From NCBI GenBank assembly GCA_030704615.1, contig CM060734.1:23374001-23438000 (forward strand): DNA of 64,000 nucleotides. Reading direction: 5' to 3'. Under the pieces are notes generated by a model. The model was given only the letters and a program-made list of their open reading frames with translations. It did not search any database and was not told where the DNA came from. The DNA is from Takakia lepidozioides. Lineage: Eukaryota > Streptophyta > Takakiopsida > Takakiales > Takakiaceae. The position numbers were made by a program, and so were the translations under genes. Of the stretch, positions 11,549 to 21,156 are shown piece after piece (the stretch's first letter is position 1; each line of letters begins with the position of its first letter).

Positions 11549-12157
11549 CTATAGAAGGTTTATTTGCCCTCCCACGGATTTGGGCGTTTCAGACACTCGT
11601 AAAACCTCGCCACCATTCACACATGGCAGCGTGACTACTCTCTTGCAGCCATCTATGACCGCTCCGGATTTGCTCAAAAAGGTCATCCCCAAAATGAGAT
11701 CCACTCCATCGATCTCGCAGATGGTGAAGTTCTCACGTCCCTCCCAACTCCCCAGTTGAAGAGGAACATCAATCGCCAACCTTGTCGCCAACTGTGGTTC
11801 TCCTTTGGCAGAACGCACCTCAATAGAGGCCCCAACGTCACTTGTCGGGAGTCCCAGCTTTTGTGCCGTTGCCGGTGTCATGAAGGAGTGCGACGCTCCT
11901 GTGTCCACCAACAACGACACATTAGTTCCGGATATTATCCCATCCACGAACAATAACTGACTCCCTTTTCGTAAGGTGCCAGTTTCCTGATACAACTCAC
12001 AAGAAAATTTGCCTACCTTGCAAGTCCTGGCGACCACCGCTTCCACCAAGCGACTGATGGTATCTTCCGACAGCTCCGTGGTTGCCCGAGTCATGTTCAA
12101 TTGTCGGGGCTTCGTGCACTTCTTGGCCATGTGCCCGGGCTCCCGCAATTGAAACAC
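11549..12157 (-). pseudogene. Gag zinc knuckle and aspartic protease of inner chromovirus
   Basis: The frame starts in a damaged CCHC knuckle (QLREPGHMAKKC; the outer copy keeps CFNCGEPGHMTKKC), so the first two cysteines are lost to a frame change. The protease follows, with NVSLLVDTGASHSFM carrying the catalytic Asp, then LAIDVPLQLGSWEGRENFTI and DLILGMTFLSKSGAVID. It would act as a dimer to process Gag-Pol. Placed between gag and RT, as in all gypsy elements. Confidence 0.9.
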
Positions 12158-13174
12158 ACTCCATCAAAGGTCGCCTTCTGTCCGCCATAAGCCGCTCCAC
12201 CCGCTTTTCCTTTCGAAGCACCGGGTGCCGCCTTGACGTGTGAAGGCCCTCCCTTCGATTTCCACGTGCCATTTTGCCGCGTGGCCTATCCCACTTCTTT
12301 TCCGGTCGGAAGGAGTCACCTTCCCGCCGAATCTTCTTATGGTTCAGCTCCGTACGGCCTTGTCTTTCACCCTTAGGGACATCCGAGAAACATTCAACCC
12401 TCTCAATTGCCTCGTTCAAAGTCTTGGGTGGCTTCTCCTCCAACTTCCGCCTGGCCCATGGGGCCAGTCCCGCCACAAAGTTGAAGACCATTTCTGGTTC
12501 TGCCATGTCCGCGACTTCGAGCAACAGCACATTGAAAGCCTGGACATACCCCCGAATGTCATCTGTTTGCTTCAAATTCCTCATCTTGTCCCGGGCAAGC
12601 CAGGACGCGTTGAGGGGCACAAATGTCTCTTCAACAATTCCTTGAACCCACTCCAGTTCAAGGTTTCTGGACTTGGACCTCGGTCGTGAAGGCGTTTCTG
12701 CCACCATTGTTGAGCATAGCCCCTCAAATAGGTGGGAGCCACTTCCACGCGATCCTCGTCACTCAACTTGGCCGCCCGGAAGTACTGCTCCAGCTCCAAG
12801 AGCCAGGTGTTGAGTGCCTTCCGATTTCGGACGCCCTCGAAGGTGCCGGGTTCCTTAGGCTTCACCTTAAACTTTGCCTTAGTGGAAGTGGCATTAGCCG
12901 CCTTCAACACGTCTTTCAACGTCCCGCCAAACTGCGCCAACAACCCTTCCCAAAAGGCTGCCGGCATGGGAGACATCTCTTGGTTTGTCGGAGCTCTCAA
13001 GGATTCCTCGGGCTCTGACTCCTCGGATTCCTCCCGCTCTTGGGCGGCCTCGTTTTTGGAAACATGCATCGTTTCCTCAAACGGCCGCCTCGGTGACACG
13101 CCGCCCCCATCGGGCTCACCGGGATCATCATCTTTTGGGCCGTTCCGCTTTCGCTTCGGCTTGCCCGACCCCAT
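11997..13174 (-). pseudogene. Gag of inner chromovirus, frameshifted
   Basis: The start Met at 13174 follows the primer-binding site by about 40 bases. The first part (13174-12581) has a basic/acidic leader (GKPKRKRNGPKDDDPGEPDG) and the retrotransposon gag core RVEVAPTYLRGYAQQWWQKR. It loses frame near 12620, and gag continues at 12707-11997 with SWLARDKMRNLKQTDDIRGY and NFVAGLAPWARRKLEEKPPK. The outer copy has an uninterrupted version of this gag, which makes the frameshift clear. Confidence 0.9.
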
Positions 13175-13215
13175 GATGAGGCCAATCCCAAGGACGATCG
13201 CGTACTGAACTCTAA

Positions 13216-13227
13216 GCTCTGATACCA
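13216..13227 (-). other. Primer-binding site, initiator tRNA-Met type
   Basis: Minus-strand TGGTATCAGAGC, the classic 12 bases complementary to the 3' end of plant initiator tRNA-Met, two bases inside the 5' LTR of the inner element. Confidence 0.93.
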
Positions 13228-13229
13228 AG

Positions 13230-13954
13230 TGTCGTGCACCCCACTTCGGTAAATTCCCCTTCAAGTCATAGTTACTCGCTTTGATGCCTGCGCCTGACTC
13301 CCAACCTGGCCGCCCGGGCCAACTTGGAGCTTTGGCTGCTCACCGGGACATAACGGTCCCCTTTTGCTTTCTAAAACCCTCCACCTAATTGGGACTAGGA
13401 GAATTCCCTTTGGTAGATGGCAGTCCGGAACAGCTCCCCACTCTTTGGTCGCTTTCCGGCTCGCTCGCTTACTCACTAGCTTTTGGTCACCAACGGGCTT
13501 GCACCGTTCTCGGGGTTACTACTCCCTTATATATACTTCTGTAGCTATCCGCGGGGGTTTCACAACCAGCCATGCCATTTTATGGCGAACCACCACGAAG
13601 ACCCTCGATTCCCGGTGGTGAGTCGCTGTGAGTCTTGGCCCGCTCACCACGGCCCCTATGGACCGTGATGAGTCCCAAGACTCCCCACGACTCCCACCAC
13701 GAGGTCTCCGCCCCCATGGTGAGTCCTATGCCACCCCCACTAAGTCCCACTAAGCTACCACCACCCCTTGTGGAGCCACCCCCACCGCAACCCGGTGTGC
13801 GGGGCTCCACCTAGTGAGCGCCTCCGCTTCCCTGAGTGCCTTGGGCACTCAAGGGTGCCTCAGCCCCCCATACCTATCGCTGCCGCTGCCCCCACCACAG
13901 GGGCAGCCCCTCATGTGTCCTGACCCCCTGCCCTCAAGGCAAAGGGCCGCGACA
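13230..13954 (-). repeat. 5' LTR of inner chromovirus
   Basis: 725 bp, TGTCG...CGACA ends, followed on the right by TTACA. Same length as the LTR at 6994-7718, with only scattered differences by eye. Confidence 0.95.
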
Positions 13955-15114
13955 TTACAAGTCTTGGCGACCACCGCCTGTACCAAGCGGCTAATAGAAT
14001 CTTCGGACAGCTCCGTGGCCGCCCGAGTCATATTCAATTGTTGGGGTTTTGTGCACTTCTTGGTCATGTGCCCGGGCTCCCCGCAATTAAAGCACACTCC
14101 ATCGAAGGTCACCTTCTGTCCGCCATAAGCCGCCGCACCTGATTTTTTTTTCGGAGCACCGGGTGCCGCCTTGACGTGTGAAGGCCCTCCCTTCGATTTT
14201 CACGTGCCATTATTGCCGCGTTGCCTATCCCACTTCTTTTTCGGTCGGAAAAAGTCACCCTCTCGCCGGGTCTTCTTGTGGTTCAGCTCCGTACGGCCTT
14301 GTCTTTCGCCCCTAGGGACATCCGAGAAACATTCAGCCCTCTCAATTACCTCGTTCAAAGTCTTAGGTGGCTTCTCCTCCAACTTCCGCCTCACCCACGG
14401 GGCCAGTCCCGCCACAAAGTTGTGGACCATGTCTGGTTCTGCCATGTCCGCGACTTCGAGCAACAGCACATTGAAAGCCTGAACATATCCCTGAATGTCA
14501 TCCGTTTGCTTCAAATTCCTCATCTTGTCTCGGGCAAGCCAGGACGCGTTGACGGGCACAAACTGTCTTTTCATAAGTTCCTTGAACCCACTCCAGTTCA
14601 AGGTTTCCGGGTTTGGTCCTTGGTGGTAAAGGTGTTTCTGCCACCATTTTTTAGCATAACCCCTCAAATAGGTGGGAGCCACTTCCACCCGATCCTCGTC
14701 ACTCAACTTGGCCGCCCGGAAGTACTCCTCTAGCTCCAAGAGCCAGGTGTTGAGTGCTTTCTGATTTTGGACGCCCTCAAAGGTGCCAAGTTCCTTAGGC
14801 TTCACCTTAAACTTTGCCTGAGTGGAAGTGGCATTAGCCGCCTTCAACACGTCTTTCAACGTCCCGCCAAATTGTGCCAACAACCCTTCCCAAAAGGCTG
14901 CTGGCATGGGAGGCATCGGTTGGTCTGTCGGAGCCCTCAGGAATTCCTCGGGCTCCAACTCCCCAGATTCCTCCCGTTCTTGAGTGGCCTCACTTTCAAA
15001 AGCATGCATCGCTTCCTCAAATGGCCGCTTCGGTGACACGTCGCTCCCATTGGGCTCACTAGGATCATCATCTTTCGAGCCGTTCCGCTTTCGTTTTGGC
15101 TTGCCCAACCCCAT
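13955..15114 (-). CDS. Gag of outer chromovirus (interrupted 3' end)
   Basis: Gag starts at Met 15114 (GLGKPKRKRNGSKDDD) and stays open to 14200, about 300 residues. It contains the gag core VEVAPTYLRGYAKKWWQKHL, SWLARDKMRNLKQTDDIQGY and NFVAGLAPWVRRKLEEKPPK. After a break near 14200 a second frame (14112-13960) has an intact CCHC knuckle, CFNCGEPGHMTKKC, and is then cut by the inner element at 13955. Gag would form the virus-like particle of the retrotransposon. The gag body is better preserved than in the younger inner copy. Confidence 0.85.
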
Positions 15115-15155
15115 GATGAGGCCGATCTCAAGGACGATCGCGTACTGAACTCTAA

Positions 15156-15167
15156 GCTCTTATACCA
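15156..15167 (-). other. Primer-binding site of outer chromovirus (one mismatch)
   Basis: Minus-strand TGGTATAAGAGC, one change from the initiator-Met match TGGTATCAGAGC, adjacent to the 5' LTR. Confidence 0.85.
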
Positions 15168-15169
15168 AG

Positions 15170-15885
15170 TGTCGCGCACCTCACTTCGGTAAGCTCCCCT
15201 TCACGTCATAGTTACTCGCTCTCGATGCGCGCGCCTGACTCCCAAACTGGCCGCCGGGCCAACTCGGAGCTTTGGCTGCTCACCGGGACATAACGGCCCC
15301 CCTTTACTCCTCCACGAGACCCTCCCTCAATTTGGGCCAAGTGGAAATTCCCTTTGGTCGATGGCAGTCCGGAATAGCTCCCCATACCTTGGTCGCTTTT
15401 CGGCTCGCACGCTTACTCACTAGTTTTTGGTCACCAACGGGCTTGCACCATTCTCGGGGTTACTACTCTCTATATATACTTCTGTGACTGTCCGCGGGGG
15501 TTTCACAAACAACAACATCCTTTTATGGTGAACCACCACAAAAACCCACGACTCCCGGTGATGAGTCGCGGTGAGTCTTGGCCCACCCACCACGGTCCCA
15601 TTGGACCGTGATAAGTCCCAAGACTCCCCACGACTCCCACCACAAGGTCTCCGCCCCCATGGTGAGTCCTATGCCACCCCTACTAAGCTACCACCACCCC
15701 TCGTGGAACCACCCCCACCGCAACCCGGTGTGCGGGGATCCACCTAGTGAGCGCCTCCACCTCCTTGAGTGCCTTGGGCACTCAAGGGTGCTTCAGCCCC
15801 CGCATCTATTGTTGCCACTGCCCCCACCACAGGGGCAGCCCCTCTCGTGTCCCGATCCCCTGCCCTCAAGGCAAAGGCCGCGACA
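15170..15885 (-). repeat. 5' LTR of outer chromovirus
   Basis: 716 bp with TGTCG...CGACA ends. Visibly more diverged from the inner LTRs than they are from each other, including small deletions. The flank GGGGC at 15886-15890 should be its target duplication, but the partner lies in or beyond the gap. Confidence 0.92.
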
Positions 15886-15890
15886 GGGGC

Positions 15891-17573
15891 TAGCTTCGAG
15901 TTGGCGTTTGTTGGTGATGATGGCTGTGAGGGAGCGGAGTGCTGTAAGATGGATTGCTTTGAAACATTGATGGATTGAGATAATTGGTATTTTGAAGTTA
16001 TCATGCTGATCATTAATACTGGCGTTATGTATGTCGCCCCGGGTTCCGGCAGTGATGACTGTGAGCGGGCCAGTCTTCCAACCCTGCCTACGAATTGCAA
16101 GAATGAGTGGGGCGTATTTTTGCCGTTTTTCCAAGATTGAGTCATGAGGGTATCGATCATGGCAGAATGTAAACTCGATGAAAAGGATGGTGAGCTGCGG
16201 GGATGGTGAAGTAGGTGGCGAGGCTTGAACGGGCAGCCCTTGGATAATGAGTATGTTCGGGCAGAGCCGGGCGGGGCATGAGCAGGGTACTCGGGTGCAC
16301 GTGCATGGTATGAGCCATGGTGGTAAAGTATGGTCTGGTGGCCTCCCTTGGAAAGTACCGGCGTTAGTGAGGGTGAACCATCGGGTTTCGACACGCTTTG
16401 TGAATAGTTTGTAGAGATGCCAGACTGCTTGGTTGTGTCGGCTGATATGAAGACCATAGATGACCAGATGCGTGCATTGGCTAAGGAGGTGCGGCCAGGT
16501 ATCATGTGCATTGTGAGTTGTGGAGCACAGTGGGCAGTAAGGTGATGGAAAACGATGTGGCCAAAAAATGTGTTTGCGTTGGTGACCCATGTATTGGGCG
16601 TATCTGAATTTAAGTGTCTGGCGGATTTGTGCATCAGTGGTAGCTTTGGTTTGCCAGAAGTGGTTCGAGAGTTTGTGATGTAATACCTCGGATTGGGTCC
16701 ATTTTTGAATATGCACTTTGGTATGACTGATAGAGGCTGCGGCCTGTTCGTTTGCTTCTCGGGTGACGGTGGCCAAGAGATTGCGTGTGGGTCGTGGTGC
16801 GGTCAGGTTTGGAACTGGGTGTATAAACCAAAAGGGGTAGGAGTGGGCAATGTGGATAGGGTTGTTTGTGTGGTTAACTTTGAGTTTGGTGGCACCGAGC
16901 TGAGCAAGGAGGTCGGCCTCCTCATTCCCTTGAATGCCAGTGTGCGAGCGTACTTTGAGTAGGTGTACTGGGTGCTTTATAGAGACGGCCACATTGACGA
17001 TGGCTGAGATGAGGTTGCGGTCAAGATGATGGTGGTGGGAGGAGGGGCGGGCAATGTGATTGCGGATGAGGAATAAGGAGGTAAGGCTATCAGTGAAGAT
17101 GAAGTGTGTGGGGGGGGGGAAGGTATCGAGTAGGAGGAGAGCGTCGTATATGGCCATAAGCTCGACTCTGAGAATAGTTGCAGGGCCAGGGAGCCTGAGG
17201 GCCACCCCTCTTCCTGTACCTACGTGATAGATACCGTAGCCTGCATTAGTTTGAGTAAGGGATCCGTCAGTGTAATGGGAGTTTGCAGGGGGGTATTTGA
17301 GGGGATAGGATTGCTGATAGGATGGAGGAATGGGGGGGGGGGGGGGGGGGGGGGGCTTGTTGGTGTTGGTGTGGCTTGTGGGGAACGTTGCAGTGCCTCG
17401 ATCCAAGCTTTATTTGTTTTAATTCGGGGGAGGGGAGTAGGTATATTGGTACAATGGGGGATAGGTGGGTGGTGGATGATGGCCTTTATTTTATGAGTAA
17501 CGGTTAGTAGATGTTCTAGTTTCTGATAGAAGGTTGTGGGTATGTCAACGTAGTGGGGGTTTTGGACGTGCAT
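15891..17573 (-). pseudogene. LINE-type retroelement 3' part with RNase H
   Basis: The minus-strand frame (17406-15793) holds a poly-proline stretch, then an RNase H domain with all four acidic residues visible: Asp in SHYTDGSLTQT, Glu in ILRVELMAIYDALLLL, Asp in HFIFTDSLTSLFL, and His/Asp in RSHTGIQGNEEADLLAQLG. After it comes a Cys/His cluster, SPYCPLCSTTHNAHDTWPHL then LSQC, like the zinc region at the end of LINE polyproteins, and a conserved-looking tail ending near KRQLEAS. A preceding frame (17573-17220) looks like the RT-RNase H connector. No RT core is seen. The outer chromovirus inserted into its 3' end. Confidence 0.75.
17332..17355 (+). repeat. Poly-G run of 24
   Basis: An uninterrupted run of 24 G encodes a proline run on the minus strand. 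It is likely unstable and may be miscounted in the assembly. It could form a G-quadruplex. Confidence 0.9.
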
Positions 17574-17651
17574 GATGCGGATTAGGGTGGGTTCTTTTTA
17601 CTAAGGTATTTGGGGAAAGGGGGGGTATGGGTATATTTAAGCTGGTTTGGG

Positions 17652-18626
17652 TCAATTGTGGCTATTAGCTTGACCTCCGTAGGGAGGTGTAGAAGTGGGT
17701 GGGAGGTGGTAGGTGTGCTTTGATATGTGAGGATGAGGACGGTTGAAGCATAAGAAGAAGAATGTGCAGCAAATTTGGCCCTTCATGGGTGAGAGGTCCA
17801 GGTGGGGGGTGAGCGAGACCACGGCCTTCACAGGTATGCTGGGTAGCATTACCAGAGGCCCCGAAGATGCAGTCTCTATGATGCGGGCTAGCAAAGGTGT
17901 CGAGTTCCATAGGGCAGGTTAGTGGGTTGGAGTAGTATGAATGAGTGATCTGAAATGTTTGGATAAGTAAGGTGAGAATATCTTGGGGAATAGTATGATG
18001 TACGCTTGCCGTTTCTAGTCACGCAAGGGGACGTGGTTTTTTAGGTGGAGTGTCTTTGAGATAGCGGTCGATAAGCCAATATACTTCTGTGGCAAAATCT
18101 TGTTGAGGTGGAAGTAGCTCATGTGAATATGTCTTTGGGGCAGAATACTTGCTCCATAGCCATGTTAATTTATTGGTGGGGATAAGCCCTATGTGACGGC
18201 CGTTTTGTGCATATATACTAGAAAGGCGAGGTCCCATGCGGATTAGAGGTTGGGCATGTTGGATATCTTTGTCCGGGTTGCATTCAGCTATGCATATGTG
18301 TATGTTGGGGGTCGAGATCGGTTTATGAATTATCTATTGTCTATATGCTGAATGGGGGTGGCATGTTGTTGGTGAATATGTGTTTGGTAGTCAATGTTAA
18401 TGGTTTTGTAGAACGTGGTGAGAAGGGTGAGATTGTGGTCGGGGTCACATTCATCATGTGGGCCAAATATATCATCTTTTATTTGCCATGTATTGTCTTC
18501 ATCAGGGTAGCCAGCACACTTGCAATGGTAGTACGTGTCAACACAAGTGGCCCCAAAGGCGTCAATTGATGTTTGGGTTTTTATACCTAATATGGCTTCA
18601 ATGACGTAGGCATCTGGATTGTTCAT
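17652..18626 (-). pseudogene. Chromodomain-like retroelement fragment
   Basis: The minus frame 18626-18330 reads DAYVIEAILGIKTQ then YYHCKCAGYPDEDNTWQ, which aligns with a chromodomain core (E-x-I-L ... Y-x-V-K-W-x-G-Y-x-x-x-x-x-T-W), although the first Trp is Cys. A further frame (18237-18019) has NKLTWLWSKYSAPKTYSHEL and ends KKPRPLA. Both are C-rich on the minus strand like the RNase H element to the left, and may belong to it. The function is inferred from motifs only. Confidence 0.5.
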
Positions 18627-18629
18627 CTT

Positions 18630-19470
18630 CCCACTACCACTCTTGGTCCACCTTGGTCAGCTTGGTTAGAGCCTTTGCAATAGCACTAAACCCCTTCACA
18701 AACAGTCGATAGTAGTTTGCCAACCCCATGAAAGCTCGAACTCAGCTCACATCCGTGGGGCGTGGAATCTGTGCAATGCCCTTTACCTTAGTCTGCTATA
18801 CCCCCAGTCCTCCAAGATATATCATGTGACCCAGATATTCAATCTGGTTTTGGAAAAACTTGCACTTTCCCGGATGTAACTTCAATCCGTGCGCTCTCAA
18901 GCGCTCAAAAACCACCTGAAGGTGTCTCTCATGCTTCTCCACTGTAGCACTGAAGATGATGACGTCATCTATGTAGCATCGAGCAAACTCCACCCCTACC
19001 AGAAACCTATCCATAACCCTCTGGAACTCTGTAGGAGCGTTCTTCAACCTGAATGGTAAGAATCGCCACCGATATAGACAATCTTTGCCGTGCTCATTGA
19101 TCCCCCAGAATGTCGTCTTCTGCTTATCCGCCCTTTGATCGGCAATTGGTGATATCCGGATCGCAAATCCAAAGTGCTAAAGACCTTGGCATGCCCAATG
19201 ACATCAAAGATCTCCTCCGGCGTTGGCATGGCATACCTATCGGACTTGGTCTGACGATTTATAGGCCGGTAATCCCTGCACATACGTCTCTCCGTCCAAT
19301 TGCCATAGACATCCTTCTTGGCTGACATCACTGTGGCTGAAGCATACTCTCCACCAGATAGCTCCACCAAACCAGCCTCCCAAAGGTCCTGAGTCCTCAT
19401 CTGAATCAAGGACCTCTCAATGTCACTGTATCTATAGGGTCTCCGAAAGATTGGCGTGTCAGTGGCCAAC
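18630..19470 (-). pseudogene. Ty3/gypsy reverse transcriptase fragment
   Basis: Right to left: FRRPYRYSDIERSLIQMRTQ, RMCRDYRPINRQTKSDRYAM and [18 protein letters not shown] (19469-19044), then EFQRVMDRFLVGVEFARCYI with DDVIIF giving a YIDD box (19047-18796), then RAFMGLANYYRLFVKGFSAI (about 18750-18650). Two or more frame breaks. This is a different gypsy lineage from the nested chromoviruses. Confidence 0.85.
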
Positions 19471-20371
19471 TCAATGCAAATTTCCTAACCCTTCAGTGCT
19501 CCCAAGTCCTTCAAACTGAAAGCAAAGCAGTTCCTGTAAGCCCTCAAGAACCGTTGTATACGTTGTCTCTCTTCTCCACTGACTATGGGTCCAACATCCA
19601 CTCCCAATTGTCCTCCGTGACTGCAACCTTAAGTCCAGCAAGCTTAGAGGTAGAAGACGCGTCGTCCCGTGGTTGCTATGCTGCAACCTCTTGAGCAAGA
19701 CTCCCTGCCTGCTCTGTCAGTGACAAGGCCTCATCCTGCCCTATCATCCCTTCCTTGAGGACTTCCTCAACCCGAGAAAAATCCCCAACATCATCCATCA
19801 CTGCCACCTTGGCTGCCAACTCCCTCTTAACCTCGAGCACTTCCCAGTGTGTCATGGATGCCTGCACCCCGTGGTCCTCAGCTGCTCACCCCCACTCGCT
19901 GCCTGTACCATCTCGGTAGGCAGAGAGACCATCAAGGAAAGTGTACTCCGCACTCTGCGCTGCTCAGCCATAGCCAAGCTAATAATCCAGGTCAAGCAAT
20001 TGAGATCCATTGCTTGCCCCAATACCTGACGACGTGATGCCTCAGAAAGAGATGGCACCGCCGTGGTACCAGTGGCAAAACCCATCGCCCGGACTCTTAT
20101 TGTAACGAATGATTGTGTTGTATTTCGTGTTTTTGTGTCATCAGACAGTGTGAGTTTGGTTTTCATATCGATTGTGGCAGACTACTTCATTGTGCATATA
20201 TGTGTGGTGTGGTTTGGACAGCGATGTAGTTGTGTAACGATACGTATGCGCACGACACATAAAATACATTAGAGAGGAGCCTAAAGATAGTGAAAATCTC
20301 TTTTCTTTTGCAGCACGTTTTCCACAAGTGCCAGAGGACGGATCCTCTAAGGGTCTAAAAAACAGGGCAGG
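19471..20371 (-). other. No confident gene; probable upstream part of the gypsy remnant
   Basis: Short minus-strand frames are rich in Glu, Ala and Ser and could be the decayed protease/linker of the gypsy RT to the left. None carries a recognisable motif. Confidence 0.3.
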
Positions 20372-20605
20372 TCAGAGATCTTCTTTTAGCGTTCTGATCA
20401 TAGTTGAGAAGAATATCCAAGGAAGGGAGCTGTTTGTGATCCCAATGCTGGTAGAATAGTTTGACCAGGGGCCGTACTCTGGCGCGACCTGGCAAAAAAG
20501 GAGGCAGTGCTCAATAGATTCCAAGATACCTGCTGCACAGCAACCACAGAAGATAGCATCATGGAATTGTAACCACTCACCCACTTTCAATACTCTATTA
20601 CTCAT
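20372..20605 (-). pseudogene. zf-RVT-like LINE fragment
   Basis: The 77-codon frame has GEWLQFHDAIFCGCCAAGIL then ESIEHCLLFCQVAPEYGPWS. The Cys-x-x-Cys ... His-x-x-x-x-Cys spacing matches the zinc-binding domain at the C-terminus of plant LINE reverse transcriptases. Only this end of the element is present. Confidence 0.6.
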
Positions 20606-21156
20606 AGAAATGCTGCAATCTTTGCCGGGCGAGTCACGTTTTTAATTTTGTTTTTTAAATTTTGAGGCCACTGTCCCTCTTCTAAAAAAAATAAAAAAAT
20701 CCGACGTAGGTAGACCTAATATGCAAAAACACGAGACATGAGGGGACAATTGAGGGGACAAGAGAGGGGGCACCTGGGTTGGGGGGGGAGCGCCGAAGAA
20801 GCTGTGCAGCAGCCATGGCACTGCAGCTTACCTGCCTCGCCATCCGCTCTCCGTCTGTCTGCTCTACTGCTGCTCGGACTGCAATGGAAGGTTGTGGCTG
20901 CTGATCTCGATCTGACTGGGAGAAGCTTTAGTTTTGTGGAATTTAGGGGTAAGTTAGGGAGAGGAAACGGAGAGGACAAGAATGTGGGGTGAGGGGGAGG
21001 TAGGGAGAGGGGAATGAGGAGAAGCGCCGGGCTGAGGAAGGGCCGCAGGCAGCAGTAGTGGCAGAAGGAAGATGAGTGGCATTCAAATGAGGCAGGGTTG
21101 ACACCAGAGAGGTTAAAAGCACGGAAATTGGCGAGAAGGTGGGGCGGGGGCCAGGC
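20606..21156. promoter_or_regulatory. LARP1 upstream region / probable promoter and 5' UTR
   Basis: 550 bases with no supported gene. The first part is AT-rich (20640-20700); the rest is purine-rich and turns GC-rich near 21000. I cannot fix a TATA box or start site. Confidence 0.4.

Larger units (their letters stand above)
6994..13954 (-). mobile_element. Inner full-length chromovirus, 6961 bp, TSD TTACA
   Basis: This is a complete LTR retrotransposon on the minus strand. Both LTRs are 725 bp and have TGTCG...CGACA ends. TTACA is present directly outside both ends (6989-6993 and 13955-13959), the 5-bp target duplication usual for Ty3/gypsy integrases. Internal order on the minus strand: primer-binding site, gag, protease, RT, RNase H, integrase, chromodomain, about 850 bp of noncoding DNA, 3' LTR. 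The target was the gag/protease junction of an older relative. The two LTRs differ at only scattered positions by eye, so the insertion is comparatively recent, yet gag-pol already carries several frameshifts. Confidence 0.95.
3861..15885 (-). mobile_element. Outer chromovirus (Ty3/gypsy), older and interrupted
   Basis: This minus-strand LTR element runs from its 5' LTR (15170-15885) through gag to the protease region, is interrupted at 6994-13954 by a second copy of the same family, and resumes with pol down to about 4403. Its 3' noncoding part (3861-4400) matches the inner copy's 7860-8390 and stops at the N gap, so the 3' LTR is not seen. Relative to the inner copy it lacks about 1 kb (inner 8391-9411), which removes the chromodomain and integrase C-terminus. 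The many frame breaks in pol and the shorter, more diverged LTR point to an older insertion. Confidence 0.9.

Noticed and set aside
12240-13208. Plus-strand ORFs opposite chromovirus gag
   Set aside because: They are shadows of the minus-strand gag, which has recognised motifs.
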